Shown here one piece after another: positions 42,964-51,092 of a stretch of DNA of 64,000 bases (the first letter of the stretch is position 1; every line of letters starts with the position of its first letter). The notes under the pieces were generated by a model, which searched no databases, was not told the origin of the DNA, and saw nothing but the letters and a program-made list of their open reading frames with translations. This stretch comes from Novosphingobium malaysiense (lineage in GTDB: Bacteria; Pseudomonadota; Alphaproteobacteria; Sphingomonadales; Sphingomonadaceae): contig NZ_JTDI01000001.1 of NCBI RefSeq assembly GCF_000802225.1, positions 496,001 to 560,000 on the forward strand. The letters run 5' to 3'. The position numbers and the translations under genes were made by a program.

Positions 42964-44331
42964 TTAGAGATCGCCCGGCTGCTTCTGGCCGGGTCCGTAG
43001 ATGTAGTCGTCGATCACCTTGTGGAAGTGCCGGATCCGCAGTTCCTGGTCGCCGATCCAGAGGCCGGGAAAATAATCGGACTGCATGCCCAACTGCACCG
43101 TCGGCAGATTGAACGCATCCTGATCGAGAACCTGCCCGATGGTCTTGTCGCCGTGCCGGAAGCGCTGGTGGCGGACCCGTTCGGGCCACTCCTCGCCTTC
43201 GGGCACCAGCTCGAACATCCAGATATCGTAATACATCCGGTTCGGATCGGTAGCGTGCGGCCGCTGCCGGAACATCATGATGTCGTCGGCATGGACGTTG
43301 ATCGAGATGTTGGGAAAAATGAAGTAGTGGTAATCGTCGGTCAGCTGATCGTCGTTCAGCTCCGAATAGTCCTTGCCCTGCTCCGGTCCGTGTTCACGCT
43401 TGAAAAGCTGCACGTCGCGACGGATGTCGCTGACACGCCCCTCATACTCCGCGGGGTCCATGCCGGCATTGACCATGATCTCGTGGATCGCCGGCGGGAT
43501 CTGGCTCGGCAGGGCCACGCGCGGGCTGATTGCCGCGAAGGGAATGAGGTAGCGGTTGTGACGACCGTAGCAATCGATCTGGACGTTGATGTCGTCGAGA
43601 TACCACTTGAGCTGCGGGTGGATCCCCTGGACGTGATATGTCTCGTTGAAGGCATCGACCGACGTCTTCCAGTTGCAATCCCATTCGACGGTGATGTCCC
43701 TGCGCCAGGCCATGCGCTCGGGATGATAGGGCTCCAGGTGCTGGCGCAGCGGTTCGATGAAATCCTCGAAGGGCTCCACGTCCGGGTCGAGTGAGTACCA
43801 CACGAAACTGTTCCACTCGACGCACGGCAGAGGCGTGGCGGTCATCCCCGGAGGGCCACCCTGGAAAAAGGTGCACATGTCCGGGATATGCTCGAGCTTG
43901 CCGTCCAGGCCGTAGGTCCAGTGGTGATACATGCACTGGAAATTCTCGGCATTTCCGCGCCCCTCGGGCCGCAGGCGATTGCCTCGGTGCAGGCAGACGT
44001 TCGGGAAACAGCGCACCGAGCCGTCGGCCTGTCGGACGATCAGCACCGATTCCTTGCCGATGTCGGTGCAGATGTAGTCCCCGGGCTCCTTGAGATCGTC
44101 GGACCTTCCGCCGAGCAGCCAGACCTTGGTCCAGATCCTTTCCCATTCCAGCTTCATGAATTCCGGCGCATAGTAACGCTGCGCGGGAATGAGGTCCGTT
44201 CCCAGTTCGGGATCCGGTGCCTTCTCGACGGGAGTGCCGTTGCCTGTGGTCTCGGGATCGACACGTGGGACGTCGACGACGCGCCGGGCGTCCATCGCTG
44301 CCGCATCCCATCCCATGATATGCTTGTTCAT
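42964..44331 (-). CDS. Rieske non-haem iron oxygenase, alpha subunit
   Basis: A 455-residue oxygenase. Rieske ligands are C113, H115, C133 and H136 (NVCLHRG...CMYHHW, with an extra His after the second ligand). The catalytic iron region CNWKTSVDAFNETYHVQGIHPQ gives both His. The ATG overlaps the stop of the upstream SDR (ATGA), so the two are translationally coupled; a later ATG six residues in is possible. It shares overall size and PQ ending of the iron motif with the tandem pair at 49746/51089 but is not a close duplicate. Confidence 0.94.
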   Translation of the reverse strand: MNKHIMGWDAAAMDARRVVDVPRVDPETTGNGTPVEKAPDPELGTDLIPAQRYYAPEFMKLEWERIWTKVWLLGGRSDDLKEPGDYICTDIGKESVLIVRQADGSVRCFPNVCLHRGNRLRPEGRGNAENFQCMYHHWTYGLDGKLEHIPDMCTFFQGGPPGMTATPLPCVEWNSFVWYSLDPDVEPFEDFIEPLRQHLEPYHPERMAWRRDITVEWDCNWKTSVDAFNETYHVQGIHPQLKWYLDDINVQIDCYGRHNRYLIPFAAISPRVALPSQIPPAIHEIMVNAGMDPAEYEGRVSDIRRDVQLFKREHGPEQGKDYSELNDDQLTDDYHYFIFPNISINVHADDIMMFRQRPHATDPNRMYYDIWMFELVPEGEEWPERVRHQRFRHGDKTIGQVLDQDAFNLPTVQLGMQSDYFPGLWIGDQELRIRHFHKVIDDYIYGPGQKQPGDL

Positions 44332-45092
44332 CAGAAATGCGTCCGGTTGGTATAGCCCCCGTCCACGACCAGATGGGAGCCGTTGCACCAGCTGGCGGCG
44401 TCGCTGGCCATGAACGCGATCGCCTTGGCCACCTCGTCGGGGCGGCCGAGACGGCCCATCGGCTGCTGGCGCAACTGCGCGTTGTAGAACTTTTCCATCG
44501 TTCCCTTGATCATGTCCCAGTTGCCGCCCTCGAACTCGATCGGGCCCGGCGACACGACATTCACCCTGATCCCGTGCTTGCCGTGAAACAGCGCGAGCTG
44601 CTTGCCCCACGTCACCAGACTGGCCTTGAGCGCGTTGTAGGGTTGCGGGCCGCCCATGGCCTCGAGCACCGAGGTCGTGGCGATCAGGACGATCGAACCG
44701 CTTTCCTGCTCGGTCATCGTCGGGAGCACGCCTTCCACGGCGCGCACGGCTCCCATGAGATCGAGTTCGAAAGCATTGTACCAGTACTTTTCGGTGCCCA
44801 TCCCGCTGCCGCCGGACGTGAAGGGAACCAGGATGTCGGCCCCGTCGAGCTCCTCGATCGCCCATTCGATCCAGGCCTTGTAGTCATCGGGCTGCTTGGC
44901 GTTGACCGGCTTGCCGACGATGCGGGTCCCGTACTTGCCGAGCTCGGCGACGGCATCCTTGACGCTATCTTCGCTGCGCGCTGTCAGGGCAATGTCGCAA
45001 CCCTCGCGGGCAAGGACTTCAGCTACGGCGTAACCGATGCCGCGCGCAGCCCCTACGAGAATCGCCTTCTTGCCTGCCAATCCCAAATCCAT
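44331..45092 (-). CDS. SDR family oxidoreductase
   Basis: A 253-residue SDR with VGAARGIG (13-20), catalytic Ser in LIATTSVLEA and Y-x3-K in PYNALK. NNAG is replaced by TSGGSG, so the usual Asn at that place is missing. The beta2 end is Arg/Ser-rich (TARSEDS), suggesting NADP(H). First gene of the leftward operon SDR-Rieske-E1alpha-E1beta-E2-ACAD, with operator B5 about 100 bp upstream. It could oxidise a dihydrodiol or alcohol formed by the coupled Rieske enzyme. Confidence 0.9.
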   Translation of the reverse strand: MDLGLAGKKAILVGAARGIGYAVAEVLAREGCDIALTARSEDSVKDAVAELGKYGTRIVGKPVNAKQPDDYKAWIEWAIEELDGADILVPFTSGGSGMGTEKYWYNAFELDLMGAVRAVEGVLPTMTEQESGSIVLIATTSVLEAMGGPQPYNALKASLVTWGKQLALFHGKHGIRVNVVSPGPIEFEGGNWDMIKGTMEKFYNAQLRQQPMGRLGRPDEVAKAIAFMASDAASWCNGSHLVVDGGYTNRTHF

Positions 45093-45195
45093 GTCGTCTC
45101 TTCCTTGTCAGACCGGCGGGCCCACGCTTGGCGGCACAACCGGATTTCAGGTCTTTTCCATCTAGGTTCGCATCATCTGCGGATGCAACAAAAAA

Positions 45196-45209
45196 GCATT
45201 CATGACTGC
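45196..45209. promoter_or_regulatory. Operator B5 before the SDR-Rieske-E1-E2-ACAD operon
   Basis: GCATTC-AT-GACTGC, flanked by AAAAAA and TTTTT, in the 134-bp gap between the leftward SDR gene and the end of the CoA ligase gene. Both outer bases differ from consensus in a symmetric way. Confidence 0.6.
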
Positions 45210-45226
45210 TTTTTATATTGATGCGG

Positions 45227-46864
45227 TCACGCCGCCTGAAGTTCCTCTATCAGGCTGTCGCGGAGCCGGAACTTCTGGATCTTGGACGTCGACATCGGCC
45301 ATTCGGTGACGAAGCGCACATGGCGCGGCACCTTGAAACCGGCGATCTTGCCCTTGCAGTAGGCGATCAGTTCCTGCTCCGTGGTGTTCGCCCCTTCCGC
45401 CAGTTCGACGAAGGCTGCCGGCACCTCGACATATCGCTCGTCGGGAAGCCCGACGATCTGCGCCAGCTTCACGGCCGGATGCGTTTGCAGCATTGCCTCG
45501 ATTTCGGCTGCCGCCACGTTTTCGCCGCCGACTTTCAGCATGTCCTTGATGCGGCCATGGAACATCACGTTGCCATCCGCGTCGATCGTGCCGATGTCGC
45601 CAGTGTGGAACCAGCCGTCGCGTATGGCCTCGGCCGTCTTTGCCGGGTCGTTGTAGTACCCCTTCAAACGGTTGGGGCCGCCGAGCACGATCTCGCCCTT
45701 CTCGTCGGTTCCGCAGTCCTTTCCGGTGGCAGGATCGACGATGCGGATCTGCCATTCATCGAGAGGGACACCGCAGCGTTCCGTGCGTACTTCGTAGCTG
45801 TCGGTGAGCCGGCTGGTGGATACCGTCCCCGCTCCCTCGGTGAGGCCATAGGTCCCGACCTGGATGGTATGCGGCATGGCCTCGGCCACGGCATGCTTGA
45901 TCCACTCCGGCTGCACCGCGAAATTGGAGTTCATCACCCTCAGTTTCGACAGGTCGGTGTTCTTGAATGTCGGGTGGGTGATCAGGTCCTGCATAATCGT
46001 GACGAAGCTGGGATAGGCGATCGTCGCGCCTTCGCGGCCGAGCATCTCCAGCCCCAGCCCCGCATCGAAGCGCGGGATGGTCATGTAGGTGCCGCCCAGA
46101 TCGAGGATCATCGTCATTGGCAGGATGCCGGCGATGTGGAAGATCGGCAGCGGCGACCAAACCTTGTCCTCGCTGGTGCATTCGTAGCGCACGCCGAGGT
46201 TGCGGCTGTTGGCCACCTGAGCCCGGTGGGCGATCATCGCCCCCTTGGGATTTGCGGTCGTGCCGGACGTGTAGAGGATCATGCCGGTATCCTGCGGCGA
46301 CACGGCATCGATGCGCGAATCGACCTGGGCATCATCGACCGCCGCGCCCTTCGCCAGTGCGGCCTTGGCGCTGACGAGATAGGACGCGCACTCGTCATCC
46401 AGACAGATGATGCTGCGAAGACGCGGGGCTTCGGGCAGCGACAGGTGCCAGGGGTCGCCAGCCGAACGAAGCGACGGCAAGGCGGCGTCGAGCCGTTCGC
46501 CGAAATCGAGGCTTTCCGCTACCTTGCCGGTGGTCACGATGGTCACGAGGTCGGCGTTTTCGACAACGTACCCCAGTTCGTGGGCCTGGTAGCGGGCATT
46601 GACCGGGACGGCCACCGCCCCGGCCATGACGGCACCGTAATATGCCGAGATGAATTCCACGCAGGTGGGCAGAAGCAAGCCGACGTTCTCGCCGGGCGTG
46701 ACGCCCATGGCGATGAAGGCCCTGGCCCAGTCGCGCGCAGAGTCGTTCAACTCGGTGTAGCTCATCCGCCGATCGGGAAACACGATCGCGTCCCGGTCGC
46801 CGAAGCGCGCTGCCGAGGATCGAATCATTTCGCCCATCGTGAGGACCGGCTGTCCTTCACCCAT
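45227..46864 (-). CDS. AMP-dependent acyl-CoA synthetase/ligase
   Basis: A 545-residue adenylate-forming ligase that activates a carboxylic acid to its CoA thioester. Motifs in order: P-loop ILYTSGTTANPKG, then YGLTEGAG, GWFHTGDIGTID, hinge GRIKDMLKVGGENV, and C-terminal catalytic Lys in STSKIQKFRLRD. The start is ATG 46864 after GGGAGAGAAGG. It is similar in plan to medium/long-chain or aryl-acid ligases. Divergent from the paired TetR at 47141 with operator B6 between. It is the obvious entry point to the CoA-dependent steps encoded here. Confidence 0.95.
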   Translation of the reverse strand: MGEGQPVLTMGEMIRSSAARFGDRDAIVFPDRRMSYTELNDSARDWARAFIAMGVTPGENVGLLLPTCVEFISAYYGAVMAGAVAVPVNARYQAHELGYVVENADLVTIVTTGKVAESLDFGERLDAALPSLRSAGDPWHLSLPEAPRLRSIICLDDECASYLVSAKAALAKGAAVDDAQVDSRIDAVSPQDTGMILYTSGTTANPKGAMIAHRAQVANSRNLGVRYECTSEDKVWSPLPIFHIAGILPMTMILDLGGTYMTIPRFDAGLGLEMLGREGATIAYPSFVTIMQDLITHPTFKNTDLSKLRVMNSNFAVQPEWIKHAVAEAMPHTIQVGTYGLTEGAGTVSTSRLTDSYEVRTERCGVPLDEWQIRIVDPATGKDCGTDEKGEIVLGGPNRLKGYYNDPAKTAEAIRDGWFHTGDIGTIDADGNVMFHGRIKDMLKVGGENVAAAEIEAMLQTHPAVKLAQIVGLPDERYVEVPAAFVELAEGANTTEQELIAYCKGKIAGFKVPRHVRFVTEWPMSTSKIQKFRLRDSLIEELQAA

Positions 46865-46965
46865 CGCCTTCTCTCCCGTGTTTTTCTTTCCGCGGAACGG
46901 GCTGCCTGCCAGCCCCGCGCCTGGATCATTTGCAAGCAGCTTATCACTCACAAACGAAATTACAA

Positions 46966-46979
46966 TCATTCATGATTGT
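46966..46979. promoter_or_regulatory. Operator B6 between CoA ligase and TetR
   Basis: TCATTC-AT-GATTGT followed by five T. It sits 102 bp from the ligase start and 162 bp from the TetR start, in a divergent arrangement like that at B1. Confidence 0.65.
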
Positions 46980-47140
46980 TTTTATATGTCTTCCGGCAGC
47001 AGGCTTCGAGATAGCGATATTGCAAGGATTCCCGCCTCGCGACGGCTGGCAATCTTGTACTTCCGGCAGGCCTCCGGGTACAGGAGCAGGAATCAGGCCG
47101 TTTCCGCATGGGCAACGGCAACTCATTTCGGGCGAATCAC

Positions 47141-47806
47141 ATGGCTCTCTCGCGAACGCGAACCACGCGCACCAAAAGTACGGCGAAAGCTACGCCGAGC
47201 CGCGCATCCGGAGGCACGCTGCAAGCGGCTAAGGCAGCCCAGACGCGCAGCCGCTTGATCGATGCAACGGTGCGCTGCCTCGTGAAATACGGATATGCAA
47301 ACACGACAACGCCTCGCGTGGCGGAGGAAGCCGGCCTTTCGCGCGGCGCGATGATGCACCACTTCGAGAACGGCGCGGCACTGATCAAGGCCACCGTCAA
47401 GGAACTTCACGAAAAACGTCTCAGGGCTTTCCGGCGGGCTGCTGAAAAGCCCGAACACGACGTCGACACGCTGGTCGAAACCTATTGGGCGCAGGTCCAG
47501 AAGCCTGCCTTCATCGCCTTCCACGAACTGGCAGTCGCCGCCCGCACCGACAAGGACCTCGCCGAAATACTGCATCCGCTGCAGGAAGAGTTTCGCGAAC
47601 GCTTCAATGCGCAGGCTGAAACGCTGTTTCCCGAGTGGGCCAGCGTGCCCGAACAGTTCGATCTGGCCATGAATCTTTCCCAAACCATCCTCGAGGGCAT
47701 GGCGATCGGAATCGAGACGGGAGCCATGTCGCCCGAGAAAGTCCCCGCCATGCTGCACCATCTGGAGAACCAGATCCGCGCGCTTATGCCCCCCGCCGCC
47801 ACCTGA
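47141..47806 (+). CDS. TetR/AcrR family transcriptional regulator (paralogue of the 26739 regulator)
   Basis: About 221 residues from ATG 47141; an ATG at 47108 would add 11. A Lys/Arg/Ser-rich N-terminal arm precedes the helix-turn-helix TTTPRVAEEAGLSRGAMMHHFENGAALI. Long identical stretches with the TetR at 26739 run through both the DNA-binding and ligand domains (for example VQKPAFIAF, AARTDK, EGMA). The near-identical recognition helix predicts that both bind the same ACAATC-AT-GATTGT sites, possibly with different ligands. Confidence 0.92.
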   Translation: MALSRTRTTRTKSTAKATPSRASGGTLQAAKAAQTRSRLIDATVRCLVKYGYANTTTPRVAEEAGLSRGAMMHHFENGAALIKATVKELHEKRLRAFRRAAEKPEHDVDTLVETYWAQVQKPAFIAFHELAVAARTDKDLAEILHPLQEEFRERFNAQAETLFPEWASVPEQFDLAMNLSQTILEGMAIGIETGAMSPEKVPAMLHHLENQIRALMPPAAT

Positions 47807-47850
47807 ACGGCAGGCCACCTCTCGAAAATCCACCATTGTCCAATATAAAA

Positions 47851-47889
47851 ACAATCTTGTTTGTCTTTTTGATGCGTTGTCGCTAGCAT
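47851..47889 (+). promoter_or_regulatory. Operator B7 with a candidate promoter before the SDR pair
   Basis: ACAATC-TT-GTTTGT (47851-47864) is the same 14 bases as B4. TTGTCT (47861-47866) and TAGCAT (47884-47889), 17 bp apart, are candidate -35 and -10 boxes, which would put the operator over the -35. Confidence 0.6.
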
Positions 47890-47952
47890 ATGATCCTGAT
47901 GTGAGGAGCGCCGGCGCCGCCGCGTTTCGCAAAATTCGCAAGGACCAGGGTA

Positions 47953-48873
47953 TTGAACGCGCCAGGAACGCACACTCCGAAAGTCTTCCGTCCCGAAGAC
48001 GTCGAGACGGATCGCCCCAAACGTGGCCTCGACGAGGACGACCTGCGGCGGCAAAGCACGATCTACCGAGATGACCTGCTCGCCGGTCAGACCGTGCTCA
48101 TTACCGGTGGCGGGAGCGGCATGGGCAAGGCCGCAGCCTTCCTTGCGGCCCGTCTGGGCGCTCGGGTCGCCATTTGCGGACGAGACCCCGAAAAGCTGGA
48201 GACCACGGTCAACCTCGTGCGTGAAGACTCGGGCGGCGAAGTCCTCGCGGTCCCCACCAACATTCGCGAACCGGAAGCCGTCGAGACGCTGATCGACAAG
48301 GTACACACCCATTTCGGCGGGATCGACACGATCGTGAACAATGCCGGCGGGCAATTCCCGCAGGACGCGATCGACTTCTCACGCAAGGGCTGGCTCGCCG
48401 TCATCGACACCAACCTCAACGGCACATGGTGGATGATGCAGGAAGCAGCCAAGCGCTGGCGGGCCGCGGGCACGCCGGGCAACATCATCAACATCGTTGC
48501 CAACGTGGAACGCGGCATGCCGCAGGCTGCGCATACATGCGCCGCCAGGGCGGGGGTCATCTATCTTTCGAAGACCCTGGCGACCGAATGGGCACAATGG
48601 AACATCCGCGTGAACTGCATCGGCCCCGGCGTCATCGAGACCGAAGGGTTCCGGATGTACCCGGAAGAGGCGCTTGCCCGTTTCCACAAGGCGAACCCGA
48701 TGAAGGCGCGCGGCAATGCCTGGGACGTTGCCGAGGCGATCGCCTATCTCGCATCGCCGGCGGCACGTTTCATCAACGGTGACCTTATGATCATCGACGG
48801 CGGCCAGGCCCAGTGGGGCGTCGTGTGGCCCGCCGGGATGCCGGAATATTTCAACGAGGACGGGGCCGCCTGA
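47953..48873 (+). CDS. SDR, 2,4-dienoyl-CoA reductase-like
   Basis: A 306-residue SDR starting at TTG 47953 with AAGGA upstream; no ATG fits. An N-terminal extension of about 45 residues precedes TGGGSGMG. NNAGG is present. The active-site region CAARAGVIYLSKTLATEWAQ followed by NCIGPG...ETEGF closely parallels mitochondrial 2,4-dienoyl-CoA reductases, which lack the classical Tyr-x3-Lys tyrosine. The usual Lys of AKAG is Arg here. It probably reduces a CoA-bound dienoyl or related double bond. First gene of a two-SDR unit behind operator B7. Confidence 0.88.
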   Translation: MNAPGTHTPKVFRPEDVETDRPKRGLDEDDLRRQSTIYRDDLLAGQTVLITGGGSGMGKAAAFLAARLGARVAICGRDPEKLETTVNLVREDSGGEVLAVPTNIREPEAVETLIDKVHTHFGGIDTIVNNAGGQFPQDAIDFSRKGWLAVIDTNLNGTWWMMQEAAKRWRAAGTPGNIINIVANVERGMPQAAHTCAARAGVIYLSKTLATEWAQWNIRVNCIGPGVIETEGFRMYPEEALARFHKANPMKARGNAWDVAEAIAYLASPAARFINGDLMIIDGGQAQWGVVWPAGMPEYFNEDGAA

Positions 48874-48908
48874 GCTCCGCTTCGACACACAAGAAAACGG
48901 AGAGGATG

Positions 48909-49661
48909 ATGGGTCGAGTTGAAGGCAAGGTGGCGCTCGTCACCGGGGGCGGTTCTGGTCTGGGCGCGGCCGACTGCGAAGCGCTGGCGCGTGAAGGAGC
49001 GACGGTCGTCGTCACCGACGTGAAGCTGGAACCGGCGCTCGCCGTTGCAGACCGCATTGGCAACGGTGCGATGGCCATGGCTCTGGACGTCGCCGATGAA
49101 GCCCAATGGAGCGCGATCATGCAGGAAATCGACGCCCGTTTCGGTCGCCTCGACATCCTGGTGAACAATGCCGGTGTCGTGCTGAACGCGGATGTCGAGG
49201 AGACCACCCTCGAGCAGTACCGCTGGGTGAATTCAGTCATGTCGGACGGCGTGTTCCTTGGCTGCAAGCATGCCATTCCGCTGATGAACAAAAACGACGG
49301 CGGATCGATCATCAACATGAGCTCCACCGGCGCCCTGCTCGGCTATCCGATCTTCTTCGCCTATTCCGCAGCGAAGGGAGCCGTAAGGGCGATGACCAAG
49401 TCCATCGCCGTCATGTGTCAGGAAAAGGGCTACAAGATCCGCTGCAATTCGGTCCATCCAGGCGCCATCGAAACGCCGATGGTGCAGACCGCGGAAGGGC
49501 GCGCGCCGCAGGACGTTGCCGAGGGTGTCCTGCCGCCGGGCACGCCGGGACATCCCAAGGACATTGCCGCGCTCGTGCTGTACCTGGCGAGCGACGAGTC
49601 CCGCTTCGTCAACGGAGCCGAGATGGTCATCGACAACGGCGTGACGATCCGCCCCTTCTGA
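48909..49661 (+). CDS. SDR family oxidoreductase
   Basis: A 250-residue classical SDR with TGGGSGLG, VNNAG, Ser in NMSSTGALL and Y-x3-K in AYSAAK. The acidic beta2 end (VTDVK) favours NAD. Two adjacent ATGs (48906 and 48909) follow GGAGAGG directly; the second gives better spacing. Its C-terminal VNGAEMVIDNGVTIRPF is typical of hydroxysteroid/cyclic-alcohol dehydrogenase-like SDRs, which is suggestive only. It lies 35 bp after the dienoyl-CoA-reductase-like SDR and ends before a strong bidirectional terminator. Confidence 0.92.
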   Translation: MGRVEGKVALVTGGGSGLGAADCEALAREGATVVVTDVKLEPALAVADRIGNGAMAMALDVADEAQWSAIMQEIDARFGRLDILVNNAGVVLNADVEETTLEQYRWVNSVMSDGVFLGCKHAIPLMNKNDGGSIINMSSTGALLGYPIFFAYSAAKGAVRAMTKSIAVMCQEKGYKIRCNSVHPGAIETPMVQTAEGRAPQDVAEGVLPPGTPGHPKDIAALVLYLASDESRFVNGAEMVIDNGVTIRPF

Positions 49662-49684
49662 CCGACCCCGCACGGCCGACGATC

Positions 49685-49720
49685 GAAAAAAAGGGCGGGT
49701 CCGCGCGGGCCCGCCCTTTG
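49685..49720. terminator. Bidirectional Rho-independent terminator
   Basis: A 10-bp perfect stem (49690-49699 with 49710-49719) around a GC-rich loop, with an A-run on the left and TTT on the right. It sits between the converging SDR (+) and Rieske (-) genes and can serve both; the A-run makes it strongest for the leftward transcript. Confidence 0.8.
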
Positions 49721-49745
49721 TGCTCTCGGGCCGGGAGGAGAGAGA

Positions 49746-51092
49746 TCAGCCCTCGAGCCAGGTATCGAGTTCCTTGTGGAAGTGGCGCAGCCGAGCCTCC
49801 TGTTCACACCACAGGGGCCCCTTGAAACCCCGCGACCGGGCGCCCTTTTGAACGATGGGCAGAAGGTCGGAATCCTGATCCAGCACTTCGCCCATGCCGG
49901 GCGGCTCTCCCAGGCCGGTATGAACAACCTCCGGACGCGTCGCTCCGGTCAGGTCGACGTCATCGCCCAGCCCCATCCAACCCGGAGCCCCATATCCAGG
50001 CGCATCCACGTGGCGATACAGGATCGTCGTTTCGTAGGTGAACTGTTCGGGGTCGCTGGCGTGCGGCTTGAAGCGGTGCAGGAAGACGGCTTCCGGATGA
50101 CAGCCGATCTGCACATTGGGAAAGATCCCGAAAATCGTGCTGTCGGTGAGCTGCGCGTCCGAGAAATGGGTGTAGTCCAGTCCGATCCGCGCCGCCCGCT
50201 CGCGCTTGGCCACGGCCACGGCAGCCCGGCTTTCCATGGCCGTGCCATCGAATCTCTCCGGGTCGATACCCGCATCCGCCAGGAGCATGGCGATCCCCTC
50301 GTTGATCCCTTCCTGGTCCGGAAAGTGCGAATTGGGCTGCGCCATGGGTACGAACTGGCGGCTCAGGCCACCCGGGAGAAGATCGATGTGCGTCCGGTCG
50401 TCGATCACGCCCATGGTCTGCGGGTGGATCGCGTGAAGGTGGTAGCTTTCGTAGAACGCGTCGATGCCGCCTTTCCAGTTGGCTGCCCAGTCCGACCGCC
50501 GGTGCTGGACGACGTGCATCCGGTCGATGGCGTAGGTCTCCAGCATGGGCAGGACCGGCGCCAGATATTCCGAGAGCGGCGGCACGTCATCCGACATGGA
50601 GATGAACACCAGACCCACCGTCTCTTCGGCGCGCACCGATGTCAGGTCGGTCCCGTGACAGAGCACTTCAGGCCGGAACGTCTCGCTGTCCGTGACCTTC
50701 TGGTTGCTTCCGTCGAGGCCGAAACGCCACGAATGGAATGGACAGGTGAAGCTGTCCTGACTGCCCATCTCACCCGTTACGAGCTGGCTGCCGCGATGCG
50801 GACAGACGTTGTAGTGGGCGCAGACCTTTCCGTCCTTGCCGCGCACGACGATGAAGCTTTCGGGGCCGATGTCGAATTTGACCCAGTCGCCCGGCTCCTG
50901 AAGATCGCTCGAGGGTGCGGCAAGCAGCCAGGTCTTTGTGAAGACCTTTTCCCACTCCTGCTCGAAAAACGCCTTCGACGTATAGCGAACGGGATCAGGA
51001 CGCTGCGTTCCGTTGTCGATGGGGGCAGCCGCCTGATCGAACGGGTGCCGGGATCCCTTGTGGACCGCCCAGCTGCGCGGATCGTAATTCAT
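49746..51092 (-). CDS. Rieske non-haem iron oxygenase, alpha subunit (tandem copy 1)
   Basis: A 448-residue oxygenase with Rieske ligands C97, H99, C117 and H120 (NVCPHRG...CPFHSW) and the iron region NWKGGIDAFYESYHLHAIHPQ. It is a paralogue of the next gene upstream, with identical motif numbering and very long shared stretches in the C-terminal half (FPNVQIGCHPEAVFLHRF, LDQDSDLLPIVQKGARSRGF). Its ATG overlaps that gene's stop (ATGA), so the two are translated together. This suggests either heteromeric oxygenase formation or divergence after tandem duplication. Confidence 0.95.
   Translation of the reverse strand: MNYDPRSWAVHKGSRHPFDQAAAPIDNGTQRPDPVRYTSKAFFEQEWEKVFTKTWLLAAPSSDLQEPGDWVKFDIGPESFIVVRGKDGKVCAHYNVCPHRGSQLVTGEMGSQDSFTCPFHSWRFGLDGSNQKVTDSETFRPEVLCHGTDLTSVRAEETVGLVFISMSDDVPPLSEYLAPVLPMLETYAIDRMHVVQHRRSDWAANWKGGIDAFYESYHLHAIHPQTMGVIDDRTHIDLLPGGLSRQFVPMAQPNSHFPDQEGINEGIAMLLADAGIDPERFDGTAMESRAAVAVAKRERAARIGLDYTHFSDAQLTDSTIFGIFPNVQIGCHPEAVFLHRFKPHASDPEQFTYETTILYRHVDAPGYGAPGWMGLGDDVDLTGATRPEVVHTGLGEPPGMGEVLDQDSDLLPIVQKGARSRGFKGPLWCEQEARLRHFHKELDTWLEG

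Noticed and set aside
44332..44865. Upstream extension of the Rieske gene at 42964 (to 633 codons)
   Set aside because: The extra stretch is antisense-frame read-through of the SDR gene; the ATGA overlap at 44331 fixes the start.
45218..46975. Long open frame on the plus strand opposite the CoA ligase (585 codons)
   Set aside because: It is the antisense shadow of a clear adenylate-forming ligase; no family motifs, no ribosome-binding site, and such frames are expected in GC-rich DNA.
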